Positions 7,958 to 18,386 of a DNA stretch of 64,000 bases are shown one piece after another. The stretch lies in the NCBI GenBank assembly GCA_001542995.1, contig LFLA01000003.1, forward strand, positions 1 through 64,000, read 5' to 3'. The translations under genes and the position numbers were made by a program. The DNA is from Nitrospina sp. LS_NOB (lineage in GTDB: Bacteria; Nitrospinota; Nitrospinia; Nitrospinales; VA-1). The notes beneath the pieces were generated by a model. The model had not been told where the DNA came from, did not search any database, and saw only the letters and a program-made list of their open reading frames with translations. Numbering within the stretch: the first letter of the stretch is position 1; every line of letters begins with the position of its first letter.

Positions 7958-9118
7958 TTAGTCCGCGTGTTTGCGGAGAAATGTTGGGATGTCAAAGTTT
8001 GCGGTCAGGCTTCCCGGATTTGGATTTTCTTCCTTAATGGAAGAGGCCAGGGATTTTAAATGGTTAAAAGAAGTTGGGCCTGAATCGTCATTGGGCATCG
8101 GGTCTCCCCCGACCACTTTTTTCAAGGCTGGCCTTTCTTCTAGCCTCATTGAGGTTGTCTCCTCAAACCCTGTGGCGATGACGGTCACCCGCATCTCTCC
8201 TTCCATTTGTTTGTCGATCACCGCTCCAAAAATGATGTGAGCGTCGTCATGGGCGTTTTCTTGAATCAGCATGGAAGCTTCATTGACTTCAACAAGTGTG
8301 AGGTCTTCACCGCCAGTGATGTTAATCAGAATGCCCTTTGCGCCATCTACCGTTGCTTCATCCAGTAAAGGACTTGAGATGGCCTTCTGTGCCGCTTCAA
8401 CGGCCCGCATTTCTCCGGTGGCGGTCCCGCTGCCCATCAGAGCTTTGCCCATGCTACCCATGATGCATTTAACATCGGCGAAGTCTAGGTTGATGAGGCC
8501 GGGTATCACGATTAAGTCAGAGATGCTACAGACCGCCTGCTTCAAAACATCGTCGACCATGGAAAAGGCCCCAGTGAATGAAGTTTGTTTGCCGACATAA
8601 CTGAGTAGCTTCTGGTTTGGAATGACAATCAACGTGTCAACCGCATCTTTTAGCTCCTGGATTCCTTCATCAGCCTGCCGCATTCGCCATTTACCCTCAA
8701 ACGCAAAAGGTTTGGTGACTACGGCGACAGTCAAGGCTCCCACTTCCTTTGCGATACGCGAAATGATGGGTGCGGCCCCGGTGCCCGTTCCACCACCCAT
8801 TCCAGCAGTGATGAAGACCATATCCGCTCCTTCCAGCATTTCGCGAATGCTGGCTTCACTCTCTTCGGCGGCATCCCTTCCGATTTCAGGATTGGAACCC
8901 GCACCAAGCCCGCGGGTCAATTCTCCGCCGATTTGAATTTTTCCAGAGCAGTCAGATTTCTCAAGCGTTTGCAGATCTGTGTTGGCGATAATAAACTCCA
9001 CACCACGGATACTGTCCCGGACCATGGAGTTGACAGCATTATTGCCCCCACCCCCTACACCAACGACCTTGATTGTTGCTGAATAATCGTTTTCGTTATC
9101 AAACTCTATTAAACTCAT
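7958..9118 (-). CDS. ftsZ: Cell division protein FtsZ
   Basis: The 386-residue tubulin-like GTPase that forms the Z ring. Visible motifs: VGGGGNAVNSM (~20-30), the tubulin signature [10 protein letters not shown] (~108-117), and NLDFADV for the T7 synergy-loop region. The C-terminus after the linker ends [13 protein letters not shown], containing the conserved D-(I/V)-P-x-(F/Y)-(L)-R peptide that binds FtsA and ZipA-like anchors. It is the last gene of the dcw cluster, 14 bases after ftsA, and is followed by a hairpin. Confidence 0.98.
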   Translation of the reverse strand: MSLIEFDNENDYSATIKVVGVGGGGNNAVNSMVRDSIRGVEFIIANTDLQTLEKSDCSGKIQIGGELTRGLGAGSNPEIGRDAAEESEASIREMLEGADMVFITAGMGGGTGTGAAPIISRIAKEVGALTVAVVTKPFAFEGKWRMRQADEGIQELKDAVDTLIVIPNQKLLSYVGKQTSFTGAFSMVDDVLKQAVCSISDLIVIPGLINLDFADVKCIMGSMGKALMGSGTATGEMRAVEAAQKAISSPLLDEATVDGAKGILINITGGEDLTLVEVNEASMLIQENAHDDAHIIFGAVIDKQMEGEMRVTVIATGFEETTSMRLEERPALKKVVGGDPMPNDDSGPTSFNHLKSLASSIKEENPNPGSLTANFDIPTFLRKHAD

Positions 9119-9132
9119 TTTGTCCTCCGGTT

Positions 9133-10365
9133 TTAAAAAAATTCATCTGCCCAATCTTTCATACGTGTAAAAATTTTGTCGAACAGGTTCCTCCCTTGAA
9201 GTTCCCGACTCGTTCCTGACTTAAACCTTCTGGATCCGTACTGGATTAATCCTGTACAGGTGGCATACATGGGGTTGTTCACGACATCCATCAATCCTCC
9301 GAGACCAATGGGTGTTCCCACGCGCACAGGAGACTGGAAAACATCTTCGGCTAATTCGGCCATGCCCTGCATGCTTGCTGCTCCGCCTGTTAGGACAACG
9401 CCTGAAGAAATGATTTCCCTGTATCCGGATTCGCTGATTTCATGATCCAGCAGTTCAAACATTTCCCGTGTTCTAGCTTCTATGATTTCGCTGAGAATCT
9501 GGCGTGGAACCGTTCGCGGCTCCCGTCCGCCGACACTTGGAGCTTCGATATTTTCCCCTTCCTGAAGCAGGGGTGGGTAGGCGCATCCATACGAGTGTTT
9601 GATTTTTTCCGCTTCCGCATTTGGAGTGCGAAGTCCAATGGCTATATCATTTGTCATTTGAGCGCCGGCAATTGTCAAAACTGCTGTATGCTTGATGGCC
9701 CCCTGGTAAAAAATAGCCAGATCAGAGGTGCCACCACCTATATCAATCATCGCAACGCCGAGTTCTCTTTCGTCCTGAGATAGAACAGATTCACTGGACG
9801 CCAGTTGCTCCAGCACAATGTCCTGAACTCCAAGACCTGCCTTATTGACGCATTTGACAATATTTTGCGCGGAAGTTACGGCGGCGGTAACGATATGGAC
9901 TTTGGCTTCAAGCCTTACTCCTGCCATTCCTAATGGAGTTTTAATCCCGTCCTGGCTATCAACGATAAATTCCTGGGGAAGCACGTGGATGACTTCCCGG
10001 TCAAGAGGGATGGCAATGGCTTTGGCGGCTTCGATGACACGATCAATATCCTTCTGTATAATTTCTTTTCCTTTGACCGCGATAATGCCATGACTGTTCA
10101 TGCTGTTGATGTGGCCTCCTGCAATACCTACAAAAACAGAATCGATTTCGCATCCCGCCATCAACTCGGCTTCTTCAACAGCACTTTTTATAGATTCCAC
10201 GGTGCTGTCTATGTTTATTACCACGCCTTTACGCAAGCCCCGTGATGGATATTGGCCCAGTCCGATGATATCTATTTTTTCATCATCAACGACCTCGCCG
10301 ATGATGCAACAGATTTTGGTCGTTCCAATATCCAGTCCGACTATATAATTACTTTTTTTGGCCAT
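9133..10365 (-). CDS. ftsA: Cell division protein FtsA
   Basis: An actin-fold ATPase that tethers FtsZ to the membrane. Motifs: [15 protein letters not shown] (phosphate 1), [12 protein letters not shown] (phosphate 2, ~215), [13 protein letters not shown] (adenosine). The last residues ([16 protein letters not shown]) form the amphipathic membrane-targeting helix. The chosen ATG (10365) sits nine bases after AGGAGGAG; another ATG at 10374 directly abuts that site with no spacer and is less likely. The ftsQ stop codon overlaps this ribosome site, indicating tight coupling. Confidence 0.97.
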   Translation of the reverse strand: MAKKSNYIVGLDIGTTKICCIIGEVVDDEKIDIIGLGQYPSRGLRKGVVINIDSTVESIKSAVEEAELMAGCEIDSVFVGIAGGHINSMNSHGIIAVKGKEIIQKDIDRVIEAAKAIAIPLDREVIHVLPQEFIVDSQDGIKTPLGMAGVRLEAKVHIVTAAVTSAQNIVKCVNKAGLGVQDIVLEQLASSESVLSQDERELGVAMIDIGGGTSDLAIFYQGAIKHTAVLTIAGAQMTNDIAIGLRTPNAEAEKIKHSYGCAYPPLLQEGENIEAPSVGGREPRTVPRQILSEIIEARTREMFELLDHEISESGYREIISSGVVLTGGAASMQGMAELAEDVFQSPVRVGTPIGLGGLMDVVNNPMYATCTGLIQYGSRRFKSGTSRELQGRNLFDKIFTRMKDWADEFF

Positions 10366-10380
10366 GCGTCCCATCTCCTC

Positions 10381-11283
10381 CTAGTTGGTTTGCCGCTTCA
10401 TGGATGTTGAGTTGATTGAAATTCGGTCTCGGACGACGACTCGATCTTTGAACGATAGGTCGATCATCTGGATCTTCATGTTGTCATCTTCCAGAGTGTC
10501 GAGAACAATCATGAATTTTTTGAACCCTTCCGTTAACGATTCCATGGACATTTGAATTTGCAGATCACGATTGCGAGTGAAAAAAATGATTCTGGAGTTC
10601 CCCTTTAGCTCGGCGGTGTCCAGCGGATTATTTTCAAAAAAAGAAAGTTTGTTGAAATAATGCATGGTCTTGAGGCTCTGTATGACCTTGTCCCCGGAAA
10701 AGTTTTCTGGCTTTGCTCCCTTGGAGGATTGAACGATCAACGGTAAATGCCTGTACTCTGATTTTTCTTCGGAGAGGAGCGCTCCAAAATTATCCATCAA
10801 AAAAATATTTTTGAATTTAATCCGAGCATAGGGCACACGCTCGGTCAATTCGATTTGAACCTCCCGGGGAAACTTTCGCTGGACAGATACAGAAAGAATC
10901 CAGGGGTGTTCCGCGAGTCTTTCTGAAGCTTTGGATAGATCATAAGTAAACAGGTTTTCTCCATGAATCGGCCCCAGCCAGTCCAGAAGTTGGCTGTCCT
11001 GCAGGGAATGATGGCCGCGGAACGAGACGTCCGTAATCTTAAACCTGGGATCGGAAATCAAAAAACTATAGCTGGCATAGATTAAATAAATGACCACCCC
11101 TGCCAAGAAAAGTTTTGAGGCCAGTTCAAATAATATTCTTGCCCAGGAAAAATCACGGCCCGATGTTTTTGAGGGAGCTTTTTTGCTCAAGTCGCCACCA
11201 CGTCGCTGCTTTTTCTTTCTTTCAGAGCGTAGGTCTGACCACGCCATGGCGGGACTCTTTTGACCTGTGATTGCAAAATCCAT
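10381..11283 (-). CDS. ftsQ: Cell division protein FtsQ/DivIB
   Basis: A 300-residue bitopic protein: a basic cytoplasmic N-terminus (1-48, with RKKKQRRGG), one transmembrane helix (~50-70, LASKLFLAGVVIYLIYASYS), then a POTRA domain (FKITDVSFRGHHSLQDSQLL) and the FtsQ beta domain (IQIELTERVPYARIKFKN). It links early and late division proteins through FtsB/FtsL. It starts two bases after ddl ends and is followed by ftsA, the classical ddl-ftsQ-ftsA-ftsZ order. Confidence 0.93.
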   Translation of the reverse strand: MDFAITGQKSPAMAWSDLRSERKKKQRRGGDLSKKAPSKTSGRDFSWARILFELASKLFLAGVVIYLIYASYSFLISDPRFKITDVSFRGHHSLQDSQLLDWLGPIHGENLFTYDLSKASERLAEHPWILSVSVQRKFPREVQIELTERVPYARIKFKNIFLMDNFGALLSEEKSEYRHLPLIVQSSKGAKPENFSGDKVIQSLKTMHYFNKLSFFENNPLDTAELKGNSRIIFFTRNRDLQIQMSMESLTEGFKKFMIVLDTLEDDNMKIQMIDLSFKDRVVVRDRISINSTSMKRQTN

Positions 11284-11285
11284 GA

Positions 11286-12203
11286 TTATTCCGTGTAATC
11301 CCGTTGAGCGGTTTTTAATATTTCAACGACTAAATCATCAAACCCTAGTCCTATCTCCCGAGCAGCCATTGGTAGAAGGCTGGTGGGGGTCATTCCCGGG
11401 ATGGTGTTCATCTCCAGGACCTGAGGGACTCCATCGTTATCCAGAATGACATCCACACGGGGGAAACCTCTTCCCCTTAATACCTGAAAGACTTGTTTTG
11501 CGGTTTGCCTGCACCGGCCTGCTTCGCTTTCCTCAAGGTCGGCGGGGCAGATGTATTCGGTTTTTCCCGGGGTGTATTTTGCCTCGTAGTCATAAAATCC
11601 GGACTTGGGACGGATGTGAACAATCGGCATGGGTGTCATTTCATTCATTCCAATTGCCAGAAGTTTTCCTTCAATAAACTTTTCTACAATCACTTCTTTA
11701 GAATAAGCGAATGCGGCTTCCAATGCCGGTTTCCATTGGCCTTCGGTTTTAACGATGGTTACTCCCAGACTCGACCCTTGATTGGTTGGCTTGACGACTA
11801 CGGGAAGATCTAGGCTTCGGTCTGTTTTTTGGTTTTTATAGAACACTTCATAATCGGCTGTGGGTATTCCATGAAATTTTAAAATTTCTTTGGATTTTAA
11901 TTTGTCATAAGCCAAAGCACTGCCCATAACCCCTGACCCGGTGTAAGGTATTTTGAAATATTCAAGTAAACCTTGAATGCATCCGTCTTCCCCAAAGGTC
12001 CCATGCAGGGCAATAAAAGCCAGGTCGATCGGATTCGACTTGAGGGTCTCCCCAATATTATGGTCAACGTGAATCGGCAAGACGGTCAATCCTTTCCTGT
12101 TAATGGCCTCAAGGACCGAGTTTCCGGTGACGATTGAGACCTCTCGCTCGGGAGAAAGTCCTCCCATAAGCACTCCAATGGTTTTACCTTTAAAATTATC
12201 CAA
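11286..12203 (-). CDS. ddl: D-alanine--D-alanine ligase
   Basis: A 305-residue ATP-grasp enzyme that makes the D-Ala-D-Ala dipeptide added by MurF. It has GVLMGGLSPEREVSIVTGN (N-terminal substrate loop), LHGTFGEDGCIQGLLE, PYTGSGVMGSALAYDK, PVVVKPTNQGSSLGVT (ATP loop), and the catalytic end FPRVDVILDND and EMNTIPGMTPTSLLP. The length is normal for DdlB-type enzymes. It lies between murB and ftsQ in the dcw cluster. Confidence 0.96.
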   Translation of the reverse strand: MDNFKGKTIGVLMGGLSPEREVSIVTGNSVLEAINRKGLTVLPIHVDHNIGETLKSNPIDLAFIALHGTFGEDGCIQGLLEYFKIPYTGSGVMGSALAYDKLKSKEILKFHGIPTADYEVFYKNQKTDRSLDLPVVVKPTNQGSSLGVTIVKTEGQWKPALEAAFAYSKEVIVEKFIEGKLLAIGMNEMTPMPIVHIRPKSGFYDYEAKYTPGKTEYICPADLEESEAGRCRQTAKQVFQVLRGRGFPRVDVILDNDGVPQVLEMNTIPGMTPTSLLPMAAREIGLGFDDLVVEILKTAQRDYTE

Positions 12204-12239
12204 AAGCCTTGTTACAAATCCCCTTTAAGCAGGTCCGCC

Positions 12240-12263
12240 CCGGCCCTTGGCCAAAAGGGCCGG
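12240..12263 (-). promoter_or_regulatory. Inverted repeat in the murB-ddl gap
   Basis: A perfect 9-bp stem (CCGGCCCTT / AAGGGCCGG, 6-base loop) lies in the only sizeable gap (123 bases) inside the dcw cluster. It could attenuate read-through or stabilise processed mRNA. There is no clear T tract, so a full terminator is doubtful. Confidence 0.45.
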
Positions 12264-12326
12264 AGAACAAAGGAAGGAGGGGTTACCTTTGTTTGCGGAC
12301 CAATTCAATGTTGTTATTTCTCCAGT

Positions 12327-13382
12327 TCACTCGCCGGCACTAACAATTTCGGTTTGCAATTCAATGCCGGTTTTTGCTTTAACCTCTTTTTGAATGTTCT
12401 CAATCAAATGGGTCACATCTTTGGCTGTTGCGTCCCCTTTGTTGACAATGAAATTTGCATGCTTGATCGAAACCCCTGCATCGCCAACAGAAAGTCCTTT
12501 GAGTCCTATGGACTCGATCAACCTTCCCGCTGTGTCGCCTTCGGGATTTTTGAAGACAGAACCCGAGTTGGGTACCGTCAATGGCTGGGTCTGCGATCTT
12601 CTGGATAGATGCCGGTCCATCGCGTTCTGGATTTCAGGGCGATCTCCCTCTTCCAGTTCCAGCTCTGCTTCAATAATAATTCCGTCGTCATCAGGGAAAA
12701 TGGTTTTTCTGTATTCGAAAGAAAGTTCTTCCCGTTTTAAGGTCTGAATTTCCCCATCCGAGGTGATCCGGGTTACGCTACGAAGAACCTGGCTTGTTTC
12801 GGTCCCTTCCGCCCCGGCATTCATGACAATCGCACCTCCCAATGATCCGGGAATGCCTACCAATTGCTCGATTCCTGTTAGGGAATAGCGGGCCGCGTGT
12901 TTGGCGAGGTAAGACATTTTTACTCCGGCTCCCGCTTTGATCACGGCCCGGCGGTTTCCGGTTTCCTTGCGGAAGAACAGAGGGCGTTTAATTTCCTTGA
13001 AGCAATTTTTTAATGAGATGACCACTCCCCGTATTCCCCGGTCTCCGACAAGCAAATTAGTGCCTTCGCCAAGAATGAACAGAGGTTGGGAACCTTTATG
13101 CTTCAAAATCATTTGAATGTCGCGAACATCCTCAGGGAAAATCAATACATCCGCTGGGCCGCCAATTTGAATGGAAGTGTAGGGAGCCAGAATTTCGTTT
13201 TGGAGGACAGTGCCTTTTATTTTGTGTAACCAGGGAAAAGAATAGCTCATAGTTTTACTCTGATGAATTTTGTGACCCAGAACGGTTTTGGGGTACTCCA
13301 TTTTAGTTTTGAGATTGAACTCCCTTCCCGTTCCAGAATGGGCAATGTGAATCAATCGGCGTTTCCAGGCTTCGTTGAGCAT
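12327..13382 (-). CDS. murB: UDP-N-acetylenolpyruvoylglucosamine reductase (MurB)
   Basis: This FAD flavoenzyme makes UDP-MurNAc. Visible motifs: TSIQIGGPADVLIFP (FAD domain, ~69-83), LGEGTNLLVGDRGIRGVVISL, GIPGSLGGAIVMNAGAEG, SFEYRKTIF and SGSVFKNPEGDTAGRLIE with the catalytic Ser. The order corresponds to type II MurB. The start at 13382 follows an AGGAAGGA site about nine bases upstream, giving a 351-residue protein with some 45 extra N-terminal residues; an internal ATG at 13250 would give the usual ~305 residues but lacks a clear ribosome site. Confidence 0.95.
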   Translation of the reverse strand: MLNEAWKRRLIHIAHSGTGREFNLKTKMEYPKTVLGHKIHQSKTMSYSFPWLHKIKGTVLQNEILAPYTSIQIGGPADVLIFPEDVRDIQMILKHKGSQPLFILGEGTNLLVGDRGIRGVVISLKNCFKEIKRPLFFRKETGNRRAVIKAGAGVKMSYLAKHAARYSLTGIEQLVGIPGSLGGAIVMNAGAEGTETSQVLRSVTRITSDGEIQTLKREELSFEYRKTIFPDDDGIIIEAELELEEGDRPEIQNAMDRHLSRRSQTQPLTVPNSGSVFKNPEGDTAGRLIESIGLKGLSVGDAGVSIKHANFIVNKGDATAKDVTHLIENIQKEVKAKTGIELQTEIVSAGE

Positions 13383-13410
13383 AGAGGGTGGTCCTTCCTA
13401 TTGAAAGCGA

Positions 13411-14787
13411 TCAATCATTGAAGTGGGATGTGAGCTTGTGGCTCAACTCCCCTATATTCCCAGCGCCAAGAGCCATGACAATGTCTCCCGGTTTTAGAAT
13501 CTTTTGCAAATGCGGGATCACGGACTCCGTGCCCCCGATGTATTCCACGTGTTTATGTCCAAACTCTTTCACGCCTTCCGCGATCCTCTCGGAATGGATG
13601 CCTTCTATTACATCTTCGCCAGCTGAATAAATATCAAGCAGAAGCAGTTGGTCGGCATCGTTGAAAGCGGAGAAAAAATTTTCCATGAGATATTTCGTGC
13701 GCGAGTAGCGATGCGGTTGAAATATGACGACAAGCCTTCGGTTTGGCCAGACTTCTTTGGCGGTTGACAGGGTGGCCTGGATTTCTACCGGATGATGGCC
13801 GTAATCATCAACGATTATCAATGACTCGGACTGTTTCAGAATTTCAAACCTTCTCTGTACCCCGGTAAAGTTTTTCAGCGATTCGGCGATCGTCGGGAAA
13901 TCCATATTCAATTCCATTCCTACAGCGACCGCCGCAAGGGTGTTGCAAACATTATGTCGTCCCAGAGCCCCGGACAATATTTTGCCCAGCCTTTTATTTT
14001 GGTGATAGACGGTGAAGTAGGTTTTTAATCCCTCCACCGAGATATTTCGGGCGGTGTAATCGGCCTGGGATTTCAAACCGTAGGTAATGGTTCGTTTCTC
14101 AATCCTCGGAAGCAGGGATTGAAGATTGGCATCATCCAGGCATAAGATCGCGGCACCATAGAAAGGGATTTTGTTGAGAAACTGCAGGAATGTGGATTTC
14201 ATATTCTCCATTGTTTGGTAAAAATCCATATGTTCTTCGTCCAGGGTCGTGACCACCGCCAGCGTAGGAGAAAGCTTGAGAAAAGAACCATCGCTCTCAT
14301 CGGCTTCGGCAATGAGGTACTGGCTCTGGCCAAGTTTCGCGTGTCCGCCCATATTCTTGATTCTTCCACCAATCACTACTGTTGGATCAAGATTTCCAGC
14401 CGCCAGAACCGTAGCGACCAGTGAGGTTGTTGTGGTTTTCCCATGCGTGCCCGCAATGGCGATGCCGTGTTTCATCCGCATCAGTTCAGCCAGCATTTCA
14501 GCCCGGGGAATGACCGGTATGGATTGCTCCCGGGCGGCCTGCACCTCTACATTGTCGTCACTGATGGCGCTGGATACGACGACAACGTGTTTGCCCATGA
14601 CATTTTCCGCGCTATGGTTGTGGCGGATCTCAGCCCCGAGAGTTTTCAGGTGGTCGGTCACCTGGTTGGAAGAGGGATCGGAACCGCTCACCTCATAGTC
14701 CTGATTGATTAAAACTTCAGCGATTCCGCTCATTCCTGACCCTCCGATCCCGATAAAATGGATCCGTTGTGTTTTTCCTAGAAACAT
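13411..14787 (-). CDS. murC: UDP-N-acetylmuramate--L-alanine ligase (MurC)
   Basis: The first Mur ligase adds L-Ala to UDP-MurNAc. The 458 residues show the Rossmann N-domain (IHFIGIGGSGMSGIAEVL), the P-loop GTHGKTTTTSLVATVL (~114-129), TLDEEHMDFY, and the C-terminal DDYGHHPVEIQATL and FQPHRYSRT motifs that are specific for MurC. Its start overlaps the 3' end of murG by ten bases, implying coupled translation. Confidence 0.97.
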   Translation of the reverse strand: MFLGKTQRIHFIGIGGSGMSGIAEVLINQDYEVSGSDPSSNQVTDHLKTLGAEIRHNHSAENVMGKHVVVVSSAISDDNVEVQAAREQSIPVIPRAEMLAELMRMKHGIAIAGTHGKTTTTSLVATVLAAGNLDPTVVIGGRIKNMGGHAKLGQSQYLIAEADESDGSFLKLSPTLAVVTTLDEEHMDFYQTMENMKSTFLQFLNKIPFYGAAILCLDDANLQSLLPRIEKRTITYGLKSQADYTARNISVEGLKTYFTVYHQNKRLGKILSGALGRHNVCNTLAAVAVGMELNMDFPTIAESLKNFTGVQRRFEILKQSESLIIVDDYGHHPVEIQATLSTAKEVWPNRRLVVIFQPHRYSRTKYLMENFFSAFNDADQLLLLDIYSAGEDVIEGIHSERIAEGVKEFGHKHVEYIGGTESVIPHLQKILKPGDIVMALGAGNIGELSHKLTSHFND

Positions 14788-15926
14788 GACAGAACATAAT
14801 TCCCTTCTTTTTTTCCGGCCCGGCCGGATGACGGAGTTGCGTCATCCAGCAAGTCCATACAAATCTGGCGAACTTTTTCCGTAGCGTCCCGGTTCCCTAA
14901 CTGGTAGCTGTTCTCTTCCATTTCCTGCAATCGTTCGGGATCTTCCATGGCACGAAGGACGGATTGGGCAATACGTTCTCCTGACAATTCATTGTCGAGC
15001 ACCAATTCACCGGCATTGGCGGCATCCAGTACTTGGGCATTTTTTTCCTGATGATTGTGGGCCGCATGGGGATAAGGAATTAAGACGGATACTTTTCCGC
15101 AAGCGGTCACTTCTGCCAGAGTGGTTGCGCCAGCCCGACAGATCACTAATGAGGCTTTACGATATTGCTCTGCCACGTCATCGATAAAGGGCCTGACATC
15201 ATGGGAGAAACCACTGCCCTCATATTTGTTTTTCACCATTTCATGGTCACTTTCACCGGTTTGATGGGTGATATGAATGTTTTCCCGTTTGGAAACAAGA
15301 GACTCCAACGCTTCCACCATGGCAACGTTAATGGAGTGGGCTCCTTGACTGCCTCCCAGGACCAGTACACGAAAGGGCCCTTGAGAATCCTTGGGAAACT
15401 CTTCCCGAGGCTGACAGAATTCATCGCGAATCATGTTGCCCGTCACCTCGACTTTATCCTTGGGAAAGAACTTTGCAGATTCCTTGAATGAAACTGCCAC
15501 CTTGTCCGCGATCTTTCCCAGCCATTTGTTGGTGAGGCCGGGGAAGGAGTTTTGTTCGTGGATAAGAATGGGCACTCGTAATATCCATGCAGAGAGAACC
15601 AGAGGACCGGATACATATCCGCCCACACCTACAACCAGGTCCGGCCGCTTGCTGATCAGGAAACACATGGACTGGGCGGTGCCTACTGGCAGCTTGACCC
15701 ATGACATCCAGCGACTGAGGCGTTTTTTACCGAGTAAACCTGCTGAAAGAATGGTTTTCAACTCGAATCCTTCGTGCGGAAGAACTTTTGCCTCGATACC
15801 TTGTTGAGTTCCCACAAATGAAATTTCAATATTCATATCGTGCCTCATGAGAGCTTTCGCTAAAGCGATTCCTGGATAAAGGTGGCCTCCAGTACCACCA
15901 CCGGCTATGACAACTCTTTTTTGCAT
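14778..15926 (-). CDS. murG: UDP-GlcNAc:lipid I N-acetylglucosaminyltransferase (MurG)
   Basis: The 382-residue GT28 glycosyltransferase turns lipid I into lipid II at the inner face of the membrane. Diagnostic motifs: IAGGGTGGHLYPGIALAKAL near the N-terminus, GVGGYVSGPLVLSAW, HEQNSFPGLTNK, VLGGSQGAHSIN and CRAGATTLAEVTACGK, then PYPHAAHNHQEKNA. The last ~25 residues, past the conserved fold, are variable and overlap the start of murC. Confidence 0.97.
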   Translation of the reverse strand: MQKRVVIAGGGTGGHLYPGIALAKALMRHDMNIEISFVGTQQGIEAKVLPHEGFELKTILSAGLLGKKRLSRWMSWVKLPVGTAQSMCFLISKRPDLVVGVGGYVSGPLVLSAWILRVPILIHEQNSFPGLTNKWLGKIADKVAVSFKESAKFFPKDKVEVTGNMIRDEFCQPREEFPKDSQGPFRVLVLGGSQGAHSINVAMVEALESLVSKRENIHITHQTGESDHEMVKNKYEGSGFSHDVRPFIDDVAEQYRKASLVICRAGATTLAEVTACGKVSVLIPYPHAAHNHQEKNAQVLDAANAGELVLDNELSGERIAQSVLRAMEDPERLQEMEENSYQLGNRDATEKVRQICMDLLDDATPSSGRAGKKEGNYVLSCF

Positions 15927-15930
15927 TGAA

Positions 15931-17037
15931 TCAATGTTTTACCGTTTGTTCCGAAATATTCAGCAGAACACCCACTGAAAGCATGGTGATTAACATTGAT
16001 GACCCGCCCATGCTAATGAGAGGAAGGGTCAATCCCTTGGTTGGAAGAAGCCCCACAGCCACTCCCAGATTGATAAAAGCTTGAAACCCGATCAAAAGAG
16101 TCAGACCGGTTGCCAAATGAGTTCCAAACGGATCTTTGGCCTGACAAGCGATGGCAAAACCTCTCCAGATTAAAATTGAAAACAGGAGAATAATCGCTGT
16201 AGTCCCTATAAACCCCAGTTCTTCCCCGATGACGGAAAAAATGAAATCCGTATGAGCTTCGGGAAGATAAAAAAGTTTTTGATGGCTGGCTCCCAACCCG
16301 GTTCCCCAGTAACCTCCCCGACCAAAAGCGTAAAAAGACTGGATGGCTTGAAACCCTGCATTCGAGGGGTCCTGCCATGGGTCGAGAAAAGCTATGATCC
16401 GCCGGGTGCGGTATTCCGCACCCATGATTGCCGCTGTGATGAAAGGGATCAGCGCAAGTATGGAAAGAAATAGAAACTTTTTTCTTAGGCCAGCGATAAA
16501 AAGCATTGTGAAAGTAACCAGACAAATAATCATGGCGGTCCCAAAGTCGGGCTGGAACAGAATCGGGATGAAAAAGAAACCCAGCACAATCAGGTTGGGA
16601 AGATAGCCGTAAGCGAAGTTTCTCAGCTTGTCGGCTCTTTTGACCAGAGACTTGGCGATAAAAAGAACAAGGGCAAACTTTGCCAGCTCCGAGGGTTGAA
16701 AAGAAAATCCTCCGAGGGTCAGCCATCTTCGCGCTCCACCGACCTCCTTGCTGATTCCCGGAAACATGACTGCAAGCAAAAGCAAAAATGTCGCTATCAT
16801 GACGAGATACGTGTGCTGGTGCAGTTTGTGGTAGTCCAGGTTTTTGGTGACGAGCAGAACCCCTGTTCCCAGAAGACACCAGACGGCTTGGCGTTTGAGG
16901 AAGTAATAGGAATCGTTGTATTTTTCCATTGCATATACCGCGCTGGAACTGAAAACCATAACGATGCCGATTAGAACCAAAACGGCTACGGTGATGCTCA
17001 ACAGAGAGTCTGAATGTTTTGCCTGAGACGTTGCCAA
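15931..17037 (-). CDS. ftsW: Peptidoglycan glycosyltransferase FtsW
   Basis: A SEDS-family polytopic membrane protein of 368 residues with about ten hydrophobic segments. Conserved pieces include YYFLKRQAVWCLLG, GGARRWLTLGGFSFQPSELAKFALVLF, FQPDFGTAMII, GLGASHQKLFYLPEAHTDFIFSVIGEELGF and PTKGLTLPLISMGGSSM. With FtsI it polymerises septal glycan strands. It sits between murD and murG, its standard place. Confidence 0.95.
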   Translation of the reverse strand: MATSQAKHSDSLLSITVAVLVLIGIVMVFSSSAVYAMEKYNDSYYFLKRQAVWCLLGTGVLLVTKNLDYHKLHQHTYLVMIATFLLLLAVMFPGISKEVGGARRWLTLGGFSFQPSELAKFALVLFIAKSLVKRADKLRNFAYGYLPNLIVLGFFFIPILFQPDFGTAMIICLVTFTMLFIAGLRKKFLFLSILALIPFITAAIMGAEYRTRRIIAFLDPWQDPSNAGFQAIQSFYAFGRGGYWGTGLGASHQKLFYLPEAHTDFIFSVIGEELGFIGTTAIILLFSILIWRGFAIACQAKDPFGTHLATGLTLLIGFQAFINLGVAVGLLPTKGLTLPLISMGGSSMLITMLSVGVLLNISEQTVKH

Positions 17038-17043
17038 AATCCA

Positions 17044-18384
17044 TTATCCTTCCAGATTTTTAACGATGGTTTTAAAACGGTTTCCCCGATCTGCATAATC
17101 CTTGAACATGTCAAAGCTGGCACAAGCCGGGGAAAGAAGAACTACATCGCCATCTTCTGCTTTTGCGTTGGCCAGACCCACAGCCTCTTCCAAGCTATCG
17201 CTTTCGTCATAACCGAAGGAGCCGTTAAGAATTCCTTTGAATTTATTGCGGGTTTCTCCGATCAGAACCAGATGTTTGACTTTTTCTTTCATCAGGCTTT
17301 TTAAGGGAGAAAAATCCGTGTCCTTGTCTATTCCGCCGGCGATGAGAATAATGGGGCGGTCAAAAGTGTTCAATGATTTGCAAACAGAGCCCACGTTGGT
17401 TCCTTTGGAATCGTTGACGAAATCAACGCCGTTCAGGTTGCGGACCCATTCCAGACGATGCTCCAGGCCGATAAAGTTTTTTAAAGTTTGTTGAATAGCT
17501 TCCAGCGATACGTTGAGCAGCAAAGCGGTGGCGATGGCGGGGAGGATGTTCTCGACCTGCCATTGCATTCCTCTCGACAGCGACTCAATAGATATGATTT
17601 CCTGCTCGCTATTTTGCAGCCGGGCGATGATCTTGTCGCCAGACAAAAAGATTCCTTTTCCCAGCTCGGTTTGAGTGCTGAAAAAAATACGCTCTGCCGG
17701 GCAGTCTTTCCCCATGTCGCGGGTATTGGAATCATCCTGATTCAGGATTAAAAAATCGTCCCGAGTTTGACGAGCGAAGATCTTTTTCTTCAACGCAACA
17801 TAACTTTGGAAATCTTTATGCCGGTCCATGTGATCGGGGCTTATATTAAGAATGACAGAAACGGCAGGGTGAAGTCCTGAGGTAGCTTCCATTTGAAAGC
17901 TGGAAAGCTCAAGGATTCTGTAATCGGCATCACCTTGGTCTAATAAGGAGATAAAAGGAGTTCCAAGGTTGCCTCCTGCATAAACGGTTTTTCCAGACCG
18001 CCCAAAAATCTCAGCAATCAAGCTGGTGCAGGTGGATTTGCCATTGGTTCCGGTGATGGCAATAATCGGAATGGTATTGAATCGGTTCGCCAGCTCAATT
18101 TCGCTGATAATTTCTATTCCCTTTCGGCTTACGTTTTCAAGGAACGGTGAGTGAATATCCACTCCTGGACTCAATACCACCACTTCTGTGTCGGAAGGAG
18201 GTTCAGGATTTTGAAAACGGATTTTCACATCTGCGCACAATTGTTTCAAAGGCTCCAATAATTGTTCACGGGACTTGCTGTCTGTCACCGTGACACGAGC
18301 TCCGCGCCGGGAAAGAAAATTAGCGACAGCGATGCCTGTTTTGCCAAGTCCGATTACAGATAAGTTTTTATTTTTAAGTTCCAT
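17044..18384 (-). CDS. murD: UDP-N-acetylmuramoyl-L-alanine--D-glutamate ligase (MurD)
   Basis: A 446-residue Mur ligase. It begins KNLSVIGLGKTGIAVANFLSRRG (N-terminal UDP-binding fold), has the ATP loop GTNGKSTCTSLIAEIF (~114-129), NISPDHMDRHKDFQSY, and the C-terminal NDSKGTNVGS and LLSPACASFDMFKDYADRG motifs, the latter distinctive of MurD. It adds D-Glu to UDP-MurNAc-L-Ala. It is six bases upstream of ftsW and two bases downstream of mraY. Confidence 0.97.
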   Translation of the reverse strand: MELKNKNLSVIGLGKTGIAVANFLSRRGARVTVTDSKSREQLLEPLKQLCADVKIRFQNPEPPSDTEVVVLSPGVDIHSPFLENVSRKGIEIISEIELANRFNTIPIIAITGTNGKSTCTSLIAEIFGRSGKTVYAGGNLGTPFISLLDQGDADYRILELSSFQMEATSGLHPAVSVILNISPDHMDRHKDFQSYVALKKKIFARQTRDDFLILNQDDSNTRDMGKDCPAERIFFSTQTELGKGIFLSGDKIIARLQNSEQEIISIESLSRGMQWQVENILPAIATALLLNVSLEAIQQTLKNFIGLEHRLEWVRNLNGVDFVNDSKGTNVGSVCKSLNTFDRPIILIAGGIDKDTDFSPLKSLMKEKVKHLVLIGETRNKFKGILNGSFGYDESDSLEEAVGLANAKAEDGDVVLLSPACASFDMFKDYADRGNRFKTIVKNLEG

Positions 18385-18386
18385 CT